A stretch of DNA of 28,966 bases, from the NCBI GenBank assembly GCA_937941745.1, contig CALDGV010000661.1, positions 1-28,966 on the forward strand. Reading direction: 5' to 3'. The position numbers were made by a program, and so were the translations under genes. Shown one piece after another: positions 15,925 through 23,665 of the stretch. Within the stretch, counting starts at the first letter, position 1, and each line of letters opens with the position of its first letter. The notes beneath the pieces are model-generated. The model ran no database searches, had not been told where the DNA came from, and saw only the letters and a program-made list of their open reading frames with translations. Origin of the DNA: an uncultured Prosthecobacter sp. Lineage in GTDB: Bacteria > Verrucomicrobiota > Verrucomicrobiia > Verrucomicrobiales > Verrucomicrobiaceae.

Positions 15925-17334
15925 ATGATGACCCGCCGATTGCTTTCCCTACTCTGGTTCCTGCCTGTCCTGCTTGCTGCAGCGCCTTCGAGGCCGCATG
16001 TGGTCTTCATGCTGGCGGACGATTTGGGCCGCGCAGACTGCGGATTCATGGGGGGCAAAGTCATCCAGACTCCGCACCTCGACAAACTTGCCAGGGCAGG
16101 GGCGATCCTGGATCAGTTTTATGTTCAGCCCGTCTGCTCGCCGACACGGGCCGCACTGATGACTGGCCGCTACCCAATGAGGCATGGTCTGCAGGTCGGC
16201 GTTGTCAGGCCATGGGCTCAATATGGACTGCCTCTGGAAGAGCGCACCCTTCCTCAGGCTTTGAAGGAGGGCGGCTACGAGACCGCCATCGTCGGCAAAT
16301 GGCATCTCGGCACCTTCCAGCCCGGCTATCTGCCGCTTCAACGTGGCTTTGATCATCAATACGGCCACTACAACGGCGCCATCGACTACTTCACCCATGA
16401 GCGTGACGGCGGTTTTGACTGGCATCGTGATGACCAGGAGAATCGTGACGAAGGCTATTCAACGCATCTCATCGCGAAGGAATCCGTGCGCCTCATTCAG
16501 CAGCGTGACAAGGCGAAGCCCTTGTTCCTCTACGTGCCCTTCAACGCCGTCCACGGCCCTTATCAGGTGCCTGATGACTACCTCAAGCCTTATGCGCAGC
16601 TGAAGGGAAACCGGCAGAAGTATGCCGGCATGCTGGCGGCGATGGATGAGGCCGTGGGCAAGATTACCGCGGCCATTGATGAGGCCGGCATGCGCCAGGA
16701 TACACTCTTCATTTTCTCCAGTGACAACGGCGGCCCCAGCCCCGGCCAGATTACGGACAATGGTCCTTTGCGCGCCGGCAAGGGAACGCTTTATGAAGGC
16801 GGCACCCGTGTCGTGGCCTTTGCCACCTGGGAGGGCAAAATCGCTGCAGGCAGCCGGGTCAAGGCGCCGCTGCACATGGTGGACTGGTATCCCACGCTGC
16901 TGAATCTGGCTGGAGTCAGCCTGGAACAAAAACTGCCACTGGACGGCCGGGATGCCTGGCCTGCCATCACCGAGGGGGCAGCTTCGCCGCACGACGCCAT
17001 TTTGCTCAACACCACACCCAACAACGGTGCCATTCGCATGGGTGACTGGAAGCTCGTAGTTGGTGGCAACGTGGCCGAAAGCGAAGATGGTCCTGCGCCT
17101 TCGGCGAAAAAGAAGGGCAAGGGCAAAAAGAAGGCCGCCAGCAGCCCTGCTCTGGAACTTTTCAACCTCGCGGATGACCCGAACGAGAAGTCCAATCTTG
17201 CCAAAGCACATCCGGAGAAGGTGGCTGAACTGCGGGCGAAGCTCGATGCCCTCGCCGCTCAGGCTGTGCCGCCCAAGAGCGTGCCCATGGAACCCGGCTT
17301 CAAGACGCCGAGGGTCTGGGGGCAGAAGGACTGA
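15925..17334 (+). CDS. Secreted arylsulfatase, Cys-type (arylsulfatase B-like)
   Basis: Hydrolyses sulfate esters, probably from a glycan. A signal peptide (about 1-20, RRLLSLLWFLPVLLAAA) precedes the alkaline phosphatase-fold domain: metal-binding Asp32-Asp33 in FMLADDLGRAD, formylglycine site Cys71 in CSPTR, LMTGRYPMRHG, GKWHLG (Lys125, His127) and SSDNGG (Asp267, Asn268). The Cys must be converted to formylglycine by a maturase not present here. The ordering VQPVCSPTR plus GYLPLQRGFDHQYG resembles the arylsulfatase B / GalNAc-4-sulfatase branch, but substrate is not settled. A Lys/Gly-rich insert (about 393-405) sits before LELFNLADDPNE. The ATG at 15925 is chosen over a GTG at 15895 because it starts the signal peptide. 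It begins 43 bases after the DUF1080 gene. Confidence 0.95.
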   Translation: MMTRRLLSLLWFLPVLLAAAPSRPHVVFMLADDLGRADCGFMGGKVIQTPHLDKLARAGAILDQFYVQPVCSPTRAALMTGRYPMRHGLQVGVVRPWAQYGLPLEERTLPQALKEGGYETAIVGKWHLGTFQPGYLPLQRGFDHQYGHYNGAIDYFTHERDGGFDWHRDDQENRDEGYSTHLIAKESVRLIQQRDKAKPLFLYVPFNAVHGPYQVPDDYLKPYAQLKGNRQKYAGMLAAMDEAVGKITAAIDEAGMRQDTLFIFSSDNGGPSPGQITDNGPLRAGKGTLYEGGTRVVAFATWEGKIAAGSRVKAPLHMVDWYPTLLNLAGVSLEQKLPLDGRDAWPAITEGAASPHDAILLNTTPNNGAIRMGDWKLVVGGNVAESEDGPAPSAKKKGKGKKKAASSPALELFNLADDPNEKSNLAKAHPEKVAELRAKLDALAAQAVPPKSVPMEPGFKTPRVWGQKD

Positions 17335-17387
17335 TTTCCATCCTTGCCTTTGGGGCCGCCGCACCTTGGGTGGGCGCAGCCGCTGCC

Positions 17388-18125
17388 ATGACCGAAACCT
17401 CCTGTTCCATCATCCGTCGCTGGCTGCTGATGAACTGGATCTTCATGACTGGCGGTCTGCTGCTCCTGGCCACGCTCTGCGAAGCACATCCGGCGGACAT
17501 CAGCTACCTGCGGGTGAAGGTGGAGCGGCAAAGGCTGGAGTTCCGGTTCTCCTTCAACTTGCTGACCCTCGGGCGGTTCGTGGAGGGATTGGATGCGAAC
17601 CAGGATCATGCATTGCATCAGCAGGAGATCGAAGCCGCCCTGCCCAGGCTAGGCAGCTTTTTGCAGGAAAAGGTGCCGGTAAAGATCAATGGCATGAAGG
17701 CTTCGCTGGGCCGGATGGAGGCTCCCCAATACCTGTGGCCTTCTGAAAACGGCGTTTTTCTGGCCGCGGAGCGCGATTATCCCGTCCGGCATCTGGACCT
17801 GACCTTTCACCAGGAGGTGAAGCCATTGCTCGCGGAGGTCTGGCTCGGTTTTGATCTCTGGGAGCAGGTGGGCCCGCTTGGCACGGTCGAGGCCACCTTT
17901 GAGCAGGATGACTTCCGCACGCAGGTTCCCTTCTCGCTTTCCGAACCCGACTACCTCTATGACACCGGGTATGCCGTGGAGCATGTTTTTGAGCCTGCCT
18001 CTGCCGTGCCGGAGGGCCGTCCCAGCCTCGCCATGTTGGGGGGAGTTGGTGCCGGGGTATTTCTGTCGGTCGTCCTCATGTTCTGGCACCGGCGGAAGCG
18101 ACGAACAGGCCTGAAGGTGGGATGA
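17388..18125 (+). CDS. Exported single-TM protein with an EF-hand-like loop, unknown function
   Basis: The 245-residue protein has a signal-like segment (about 12-32, WLLMNWIFMTGGLLLLATLC) followed directly by EAHPADISYLRVKVERQ. This opening resembles the extracytoplasmic part of HupE-like or related 'AHP...SYL' proteins, though I would not name a family. DANQDHALHQQE at 69-80 matches the EF-hand calcium loop at positions 1, 3, 5 and 12. A beta-rich region follows, then one C-terminal TM (about 214-233) and a basic cytoplasmic tail (HRRKRR). So most of the chain is probably extracytoplasmic and anchored at its C-terminus. It follows the sulfatase by 53 bases and may belong to the same unit. 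A GTG at 17370 and ATGs at 17430 and 17445 are alternative starts. Confidence 0.75.
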   Translation: MTETSCSIIRRWLLMNWIFMTGGLLLLATLCEAHPADISYLRVKVERQRLEFRFSFNLLTLGRFVEGLDANQDHALHQQEIEAALPRLGSFLQEKVPVKINGMKASLGRMEAPQYLWPSENGVFLAAERDYPVRHLDLTFHQEVKPLLAEVWLGFDLWEQVGPLGTVEATFEQDDFRTQVPFSLSEPDYLYDTGYAVEHVFEPASAVPEGRPSLAMLGGVGAGVFLSVVLMFWHRRKRRTGLKVG

Positions 18126-18234
18126 GGCGTCGAACTGGAGAGTCTTGGTCGCATGGGAATCCCGGCTTGCCTTCCATGGGTGAACTTTGATAGTTGGGGG
18201 CCTTCAACCCACTTTCGCAGCCCTTCTATTTTCA

Positions 18235-19554
18235 ATGCCTTTGGATCACGCGGACCTGTCATCAAGGAGAGAAGGGCAGGGAAAGCTGTCAGGCCGGCCG
18301 CTGAGGGTCCTGTTGCTCAACCAGTGCTTCCATCCCGACCATGTTTCGACCGCGCAGCACCTGACGGACCTGGCTCTGGGGCTCGCAGAAGCCGGACACG
18401 AGGTCGTGGCGGTGGCGGCGAGCCGCGGCTACGATAATCCAGAGCGGCGGTTCCCGGTGCGCGAGAGGTGGCGTGGAATTGAAATCCTCCGCATCTGGAC
18501 CCCCGGCTTGGGCAAAAAGGCCAAGTGGCGGCGGTTCGTGGACTTCGCCACCTTCTGGCTCAATGCCACGCTTATCCTGCTCCGCCTTCGTCGTTTCGAT
18601 GTGACCGTCTGCCTGACCTCACCTCCGCTGATTTCGACCCTTGGAACCTTCATGGCACTGCTGAAAGGTGGTGCGGTGGTGCCCTGGGTGATGGATTTGA
18701 ACCCGGATGAAGCTGTCGTCGCCGGATGGCTCAAGGCGGGCGGGCTGCCTGAACGGGTGATGACCGCACTGCAAAAGTGGAGCTTCAGCCGTGCCGCCAG
18801 AATTGTGGCCTTGGACCGATTCATGGCTGCGCGCCTGCGGGAGAAAGGGGTGGCCGAGGATGTAATCCACGTGGATGCGCCCTGGTCGCACGATGATGCG
18901 GTGTGCTGGGATGTGGCCGGCCGGGAGGCTTTCCGGTCACAGCATGGGCTCGTGGGGAAATTTGTGGTGATGTATTCAGGCAACCACAGCCCCTGCCATC
19001 CTCTGGACACGGTGCTTGAGGCGGCGCGTGAGCTTTCCAGCCACCCCCAGCTGCACTTCTTGTTCGTGGGCGGGGGCAGTGAGCATGGTAAAGTGCGTGC
19101 CTATGGTGAGGCGCACGGCCTGGGAAACATCACCTGCCTGCCCTATCAGCCCAAGGAGATGCTGTCCGCATCCCTTTCGTCCGCAGACCTGCATCTGGTC
19201 GTGATGGGCAGCCCCTATGTCGGCATCGTGCATCCCTGCAAGGTGTACAACATCCTGGCCCTTGGGCTGCCTTTCCTCGGCATTGGGCCGGAGGAATGCC
19301 ATCTGAATGACCTGGCGGCTCGTTTGTCCGACCGGCGTTATGCCCGGATCGCCCGGCATGGTGATGTGTCAGGCCTGGTGCAGACGCTGGTGGCTGCGGC
19401 GGAGGCCGGGCCTCTGCCCCCTTCAGAAGCCAGTCGCCAGCTGGCGCTGGAGTTCTCACAGAGCCGCTTGCGCCCGAGGTTGATCGAAGTGATTGCTGCA
19501 GCTTCCGGGCGGCCAGGCGCCGGATCAACCAACCCCATTTCCTCCCCCGCATGA
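18235..19554 (+). CDS. Glycosyltransferase family 4 (WbuB-like)
   Basis: Cytoplasmic GT-B enzyme transferring a nucleotide-activated sugar to a polyprenyl-linked glycan. The N-terminal half (from about residue 22) shows RVLLLNQCFHPDHVSTAQHL, then ALGLAEAGHEVVAVAASRGY and the acceptor region with VMDLNPDEAVVAG. The C-terminal half shows VVMYSGNHSPCHPLDTVLEA, then LHFLFVGGGSEHGKV, ITCLPYQPKEM and HPCKVYNILALGLPFLGIG as the nucleotide-sugar site. The ATG at 18235 is chosen; a TTG at 18187 would lengthen it by 16 residues. Its stop overlaps the start of the next gene (ATGA at 19551-19554), so it is translationally coupled to the phosphoglycosyltransferase. Sugar specificity is unknown. Confidence 0.9.
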   Translation: MPLDHADLSSRREGQGKLSGRPLRVLLLNQCFHPDHVSTAQHLTDLALGLAEAGHEVVAVAASRGYDNPERRFPVRERWRGIEILRIWTPGLGKKAKWRRFVDFATFWLNATLILLRLRRFDVTVCLTSPPLISTLGTFMALLKGGAVVPWVMDLNPDEAVVAGWLKAGGLPERVMTALQKWSFSRAARIVALDRFMAARLREKGVAEDVIHVDAPWSHDDAVCWDVAGREAFRSQHGLVGKFVVMYSGNHSPCHPLDTVLEAARELSSHPQLHFLFVGGGSEHGKVRAYGEAHGLGNITCLPYQPKEMLSASLSSADLHLVVMGSPYVGIVHPCKVYNILALGLPFLGIGPEECHLNDLAARLSDRRYARIARHGDVSGLVQTLVAAAEAGPLPPSEASRQLALEFSQSRLRPRLIEVIAAASGRPGAGSTNPISSPA

Positions 19555-20321
19555 CTGCCGATGCCAGCGTTGACGCCGCCCTGATGGGGCCGCCTGCGCC
19601 TGCGATACCCCAGTTTCCGGAACTGGCGGGATTCGCGCTGCTGGCACTGGTGCTGAGCTTGGTAGGCACCGTTTACATCCTGCGGCTCAAAGGCGGGCTG
19701 GGATTGGATGAGCCGGATGGTCGCCGCAAGCATCACGAAAAGCCGGTGCCCCGCCTCGGAGGCGCGCCGATCTTTGCCGCCCTGGTGCTGGGCGTGGTGC
19801 TCCTGCTCTGGCTGGGCCGCCTGCGTTGGTCGGAGTATGGGGCGATCCTGGTCTGCAATGTTCTGATTTTTAGCGTGGGGTTCTTTGATGATCTGAAGGC
19901 TCTGGGTGCCCGGGTGAAGCTGGTGGGCCAGATTGGCGTCTCCCTCATCCTGTATGCCTTTGGCGTCTCGATCGATGTGTTGAGCAATCCTTTCGGTGCT
20001 GGTGCCTTGGACCTGGGCTGGTGGAGCCTGCCGATCACCCTCTTTTGGCTCGTGGCCATTCCCAACATCATCAATTTGATCGACGGGATGGACGGGCTCG
20101 CGGGAGGTTTCGGCCTGTTTTTGTCCCTCACGCTGGCCTTCGTCGGCTATGTTGGCGGGCATCCGGAGGTAATGCTGCTTTCCGTGCTGATGGCCGGGGC
20201 GCTGGCAGGCTTTTTGTTCTTCAATTTTCCTCCGGCAAGGATCTTCCTCGGGGATGGCGGTGCTTATCTGATCGGCTTTTTTGTGGCATCAGTCTCGCTC
20301 AAAAGCTCCCAAAAGGGTTAG
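19551..20321 (+). CDS. WecA/TagO-type polyprenyl-phosphate phosphoglycosyltransferase, N-terminal part
   Basis: Members transfer a sugar-1-phosphate (often GlcNAc-1-P) from a UDP-sugar to undecaprenyl phosphate, starting cell-surface glycan synthesis. This 256-residue piece contains GLDEPDGRRKHHEKPVPRLG, then the Asp pair Asp113-Asp114 in GFFDDLKALGARVK, NIINLIDGMDGLAGG (Asn172, Asn175, Asp178, Asp181) and IFLGDGGAYLIGF (Asp235), spread over about eight TM helices. It ends at a TAG (20319-20321) right after SLKSSQKG, in the middle of the family domain. The missing part, with the HIHHR motif, continues in the same frame in the next ORF. Alone it lacks residues that the family needs. Confidence 0.9.
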   Translation: MTADASVDAALMGPPAPAIPQFPELAGFALLALVLSLVGTVYILRLKGGLGLDEPDGRRKHHEKPVPRLGGAPIFAALVLGVVLLLWLGRLRWSEYGAILVCNVLIFSVGFFDDLKALGARVKLVGQIGVSLILYAFGVSIDVLSNPFGAGALDLGWWSLPITLFWLVAIPNIINLIDGMDGLAGGFGLFLSLTLAFVGYVGGHPEVMLLSVLMAGALAGFLFFNFPPARIFLGDGGAYLIGFFVASVSLKSSQKG

Positions 20322-20324
20322 GTG
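20311..20324 (+). promoter_or_regulatory. Possible reinitiation site: SD-like AAAAGGG, TAG stop and GTG start
   Basis: AAAAGGG (20311-20317) sits just before the in-frame TAG (20319-20321), which is followed with no gap by GTG (20322-20324) in the same frame. The purine run ends 4 bases before the GTG, so it could place a terminating ribosome for reinitiation. It could also be chance sequence of a damaged gene. Confidence 0.4.
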
Positions 20325-21050
20325 ATCGCCGCCTTGCTGGTGATCGTGATCGCCCTGGGCGTGCCGATCCTGGACACCTTTTTTGCGATCCTCCGCCGCA
20401 GCATCCGTGGCGTGCCGGTTTTCAGTGCGGATGCGGAGCACATTCACCATCGGCTGATCCTGCTGGGCTATTCCAAGGGGCGTGCGCTGGTGGCGATGTA
20501 CTCGGTCTGCCTGGTCCTGAGCTTGGTCGGCATCAGCATCCTCCTGACCAAGGGAGTGGCCCTGCCGGTGGCGGGTGCCGTGCTCTTCCTGCTGGCCATC
20601 GGTGCGGCGCGTTATCTGGGTTATGTGAAAAGCTGGAGCCGACTGCGCGAGCAGATCCGGGAGGCAATGGAGCGCCGCCGCAGGCTGGAGCACATCCGGG
20701 TGCACGCCCGGGTGCTGGAGTTCGACATCGAGAAATGCGCGAGCTTGGAGGAGTTTGCAGAGCTGCTTGTGCATCGGTTCCGCTGGATCGGCTTCCTGCC
20801 TCATTCTTCGGAGGACACTCATCCCGTCCTGCTACCGATGAAGGGGGGCACCCAGGTGGTGCTGCACTGCCCGCTCGATGACGGCCTGCAGTCAGACTGG
20901 TTCAACCGCGCCGATGCCTTCTCGAGCCTCTTCGAACGTTGCCTGGAGCGCTGGGGAGCCCTGCCGGAGTTCGTCAAGCCTTCGCCAAACATGGATTCGG
21001 ATCAGCCAGCTCTGCCATCGGCGCTTCCGCAACCTTTGCCATCCTCATGA
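20322..21050 (+). CDS. WecA/TagO-type phosphoglycosyltransferase, C-terminal part with cytoplasmic extension
   Basis: Continues the preceding ORF in frame after one TAG codon. Its first 45 residues are the rest of the family domain: VIALGVPILDTFFAILRR, then GVPVFSADAEHIHHRLILLG with the HxHHR motif (His40, His42, His43, Arg44) on the cytoplasmic loop that helps bind the nucleotide sugar. Two more TM helices follow (about 54-90), then a hydrophilic C-terminal region of about 140 residues (SRLREQIREAMERRRRLEHI, FDIEKCASLEEFAELLVHRF) that is not part of ordinary WecA and that I do not recognise. If made separately it would start at the GTG. It overlaps the next gene (ATGA at 21047-21050). Confidence 0.85.
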   Translation: MIAALLVIVIALGVPILDTFFAILRRSIRGVPVFSADAEHIHHRLILLGYSKGRALVAMYSVCLVLSLVGISILLTKGVALPVAGAVLFLLAIGAARYLGYVKSWSRLREQIREAMERRRRLEHIRVHARVLEFDIEKCASLEEFAELLVHRFRWIGFLPHSSEDTHPVLLPMKGGTQVVLHCPLDDGLQSDWFNRADAFSSLFERCLERWGALPEFVKPSPNMDSDQPALPSALPQPLPSS

Positions 21051-23650
21051 CCGATACGAGTGACGATTCTGCTGAACTGCCGGAAGCCCACGAAGTCGAG
21101 GAATCGGATAATGAAGGGCGCCTGCACCTGGATGCCGAAGAGTTGTCCGGGGGCCGTCGGCTGCACTGGCGTGCCTGGGCTTATGGCTTGGTGACACTGG
21201 TGATCTTGTTTTTTGGCGCTGCCAGGGAACCTTGGGCCCGTGGGCTGGCCCTGTTTCTGATGGGGGGAACCATGTTTCTGGCACCACCTCGGGTGAAGCT
21301 GCCAATGGTCCCTGCCTGTGCGCTGCTGTTTCTGGCCGCAGCACCCCTGACCGGGCTGCTGCCGGCTGGCTGGCTGGGCATCCTGGAGCCCTGGCGGCAG
21401 AGCTTGATGGAAGACTGGGGCCTTGCCCTGGGAGGGCTACATTCGCCGGAGTGGCGGCTGACCTTGGAATGCTGGCTGGTCACCCTGATCGGAGTGCTCT
21501 GGTTCTGGTGCTGCCTGGCTCAGAACTTCAGTGATGGCAGTCGTCGTCTGCTTCTGCGGATGCTTGCGCTGGCGGCACCCCTGCTGGTGATCTTGAGTTT
21601 CCTAGACAAGTACGGCTGGGAGATCCCCTGGTGGCCGCGCGGGCTCGGTCATGCCTCGGATCAGCAACCGCCGAGCTTCGGTCCCTTTGCGAACCGCAAC
21701 CACACTTCCAGCCTGTTCGCCCTGCTGAGTGTCGTGAGTGCTGCCGCAGCGATGGATGCCTTCAAAAACCGTTCCCGCCTCTGGCTGGTCTTTGCCGTCG
21801 GTGTGTTGCTGCTGCTGGCTGGCATCCTGGTAAATTCCTCACGTGCAGGGCTGCTGCTCTTTTTTGTGGGCATGACCCTCTGGCTCGGCACCACGGCGAT
21901 GCGCCGAGGCTTCATGCGCAAGGCCGTGGTGAGCACGGCTCTGGCGGGTGCCGTGATCGCGGTTCTGATGGCCTCCCAGGCCAAGCTCGGGCAACGGGTG
22001 GCGACCGTCGGAATCTCCGGGGTGGCTTCCGACCTGCGGGTGTGGCTGGCTGGCCAGACCCTCAAAGCCGTGGATCATGCACCTTGGATCGGGCGCGGGC
22101 TGGGGACCTTTGATCATGTGTTCCCGCAGGTCTGTCAGGAGGCTTTTCCTGACACCCGGACGATTCACCCTGAAAGCGATGTGCTCTGGGCCTTGTTCGA
22201 GGGCGGGCTTCTGCTGGTGGTGCCGGGCCTGATCCTGGCCGTCTGGCTTTTCCGCTGCTCCGGGCCCTGGCTTTCTTCTCATCGGAAGAAGCGCAGCCAC
22301 GACAGCCGCTCTGGCCGCCGCATCCGGCGCGCCTTTGGCATCGCCGCGGGCCTGGTGCTGCTTCACGCAGTGGTGGATGTGCCGCTTCATGGCCTGGGCT
22401 ACTTCGCCTTCTTCTCCGTGGTGACGGCCCAGGCTGTTCGGGGCCGCTATCTGTCTGAGCGCATCTCGCGGCCGGTCGCCTGGTTCTTCCGGGCAGCTGC
22501 CCTGCCTGTCGTGGTCTGGGGCGGGTTGTGGATCGCCTTTGCGGCTGGAATGACCAACTCCGGCCCGGCCTCCACGGCTTCCACCCTGCATGATCGCGCG
22601 GTGGCGGAATCAGCTGCAGGGCGTCGTGCCGAAGCTCTGAAGCTGGTGAACGAGGCAATCGGCCGGATGCCGATGCTCTACCGTCTCTACTACCTGCGCG
22701 CCCAGATCCATCTGCTGATGCGGCACGGCAGCGAGGTGGCCTTGAGTGACTTCGGTCGTGCCCGTGCCCTGGAGCCCAACTATGGTCCCTTGTGCTTCGA
22801 GGAAGGTCGTTACTGGCTTCACTTCGACCCCACGCTGGCGGTGGTTGCCTGGAAGGAGGGCATGCGCCGTTACCCGCGTGAATTTGAAAATGCCATGCCA
22901 CGGTTTCAGGAGATCCTCATCGCGGCGGCGGCCTATCCAGAAATCCAGCATGACCTGTGGCAGGTGGCGGACCGCCCCTCTTTGCAGCTCGTTTTCCTCG
23001 CCCACTTTCCAGCCGGAAGCCTGTGGGACCGCTGTCACGAAGAGTTTCTGGCCAAATACCCGGGGCTGGCTGGACTCAACAAGGCGCAGATCCGCCATTT
23101 TCTGCACCAGTGGCAGCAGAAGGGCGACACCCAGGCGCTCATTGCCTACCTGCAGAAGCATCCAGGGTTGAAGGACCTGGGCTGGCAGGTTCTGGCCAAG
23201 GATCTGGCCGCCTCAGGCAAGTTTGAAGAAGCCTATCGCCTTGCGGCCAAGCACCTGCCATCGCCAGCGCGCTCAGCCTCTCTCACTGCCTCCGATGTAC
23301 CGAGCCTGGAGCGTGCCGTCGTGCTCAATCCGATTGATCCCCTGCCTGCAGTCGAACTCTACTATGCCCAGCGTGCGGCGGGTGATCTGAAGGCGGCACG
23401 CAAGACGCTGGAACGGGCCATCCAGCTGCCGCAGAGCCCGGCCTTCCTCTCCAGGGAGATGGCCTCCGTGCTGGCCGAATCTGGAGACGCCCGGGCTGCC
23501 TGGGAGATCCTGCAGTCCCAGCTTCATCTGGAGGCGGTGGAGGTTTCGGTGCTCGACGATACCCTGTCGCCCGAGGAGGTTCCTTCGGCTCCTGCGGCCA
23601 AATCGGAGCAGGATGCCCTTCGCCGAGCCTGGGAAGGCATGGAGAAGTGA
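21047..23650 (+). CDS. O-antigen ligase/polymerase-like membrane protein with TPR-like C-terminal domain
   Basis: The 867-residue protein overlaps the previous stop (ATGA), so the ATG at 21047 is favoured over an upstream in-frame start. After an acidic N-terminus come about eleven TM helices (about 45-500). Between them sit the Wzy_C/WaaL-type landmarks FGPFANRNHTSSLFALL (near 207), GRGLGTFDHVFPQ and HPESDVLWALFEGGLLLV. From about residue 515 the chain is soluble and helical with TPR-like units: LHDRAVAESAAGRRAEALKL, then LYYLRAQIHLLMRHGSEVAL, LAASGKFEEAYRLA and LYYAQRAAGDLKAARKTLER. It likely polymerises or ligates the polyprenyl-linked glycan at the outer face of the inner membrane; the TPR part may recruit partners. 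Ligase versus polymerase cannot be told from sequence. Confidence 0.9.
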   Translation: MTDTSDDSAELPEAHEVEESDNEGRLHLDAEELSGGRRLHWRAWAYGLVTLVILFFGAAREPWARGLALFLMGGTMFLAPPRVKLPMVPACALLFLAAAPLTGLLPAGWLGILEPWRQSLMEDWGLALGGLHSPEWRLTLECWLVTLIGVLWFWCCLAQNFSDGSRRLLLRMLALAAPLLVILSFLDKYGWEIPWWPRGLGHASDQQPPSFGPFANRNHTSSLFALLSVVSAAAAMDAFKNRSRLWLVFAVGVLLLLAGILVNSSRAGLLLFFVGMTLWLGTTAMRRGFMRKAVVSTALAGAVIAVLMASQAKLGQRVATVGISGVASDLRVWLAGQTLKAVDHAPWIGRGLGTFDHVFPQVCQEAFPDTRTIHPESDVLWALFEGGLLLVVPGLILAVWLFRCSGPWLSSHRKKRSHDSRSGRRIRRAFGIAAGLVLLHAVVDVPLHGLGYFAFFSVVTAQAVRGRYLSERISRPVAWFFRAAALPVVVWGGLWIAFAAGMTNSGPASTASTLHDRAVAESAAGRRAEALKLVNEAIGRMPMLYRLYYLRAQIHLLMRHGSEVALSDFGRARALEPNYGPLCFEEGRYWLHFDPTLAVVAWKEGMRRYPREFENAMPRFQEILIAAAAYPEIQHDLWQVADRPSLQLVFLAHFPAGSLWDRCHEEFLAKYPGLAGLNKAQIRHFLHQWQQKGDTQALIAYLQKHPGLKDLGWQVLAKDLAASGKFEEAYRLAAKHLPSPARSASLTASDVPSLERAVVLNPIDPLPAVELYYAQRAAGDLKAARKTLERAIQLPQSPAFLSREMASVLAESGDARAAWEILQSQLHLEAVEVSVLDDTLSPEEVPSAPAAKSEQDALRRAWEGMEK

Positions 23651-23665
23651 GGCCGCCGGTTCTCT

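Larger units (their letters stand above)
19551..21050 (+). pseudogene. Composite WecA/TagO-like gene interrupted by one in-frame TAG
   Basis: The two ORFs above form one continuous 499-codon frame if the TAG at 20319-20321 is read as an amino acid. Family motifs run in the expected order across the stop, with no deletion or frameshift: DD, NxxNxxDGxDGL, FLGDGG | PILDT, FSADxxHIHHR. A change of one base (for example TCG to TAG) would restore it. Codon use and overlap with neighbours are intact on both sides, so if it is a mutation it is recent. Competing readings are a sequencing error, a true nonsense mutation, amber readthrough, or two polypeptides made by stop-start coupling. Confidence 0.6.

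Noticed and set aside
16459..17364. 301-codon minus-strand frame opposite the first sulfatase
   Set aside because: It lies antisense to a complete sulfatase gene and has no recognisable motif or start context.
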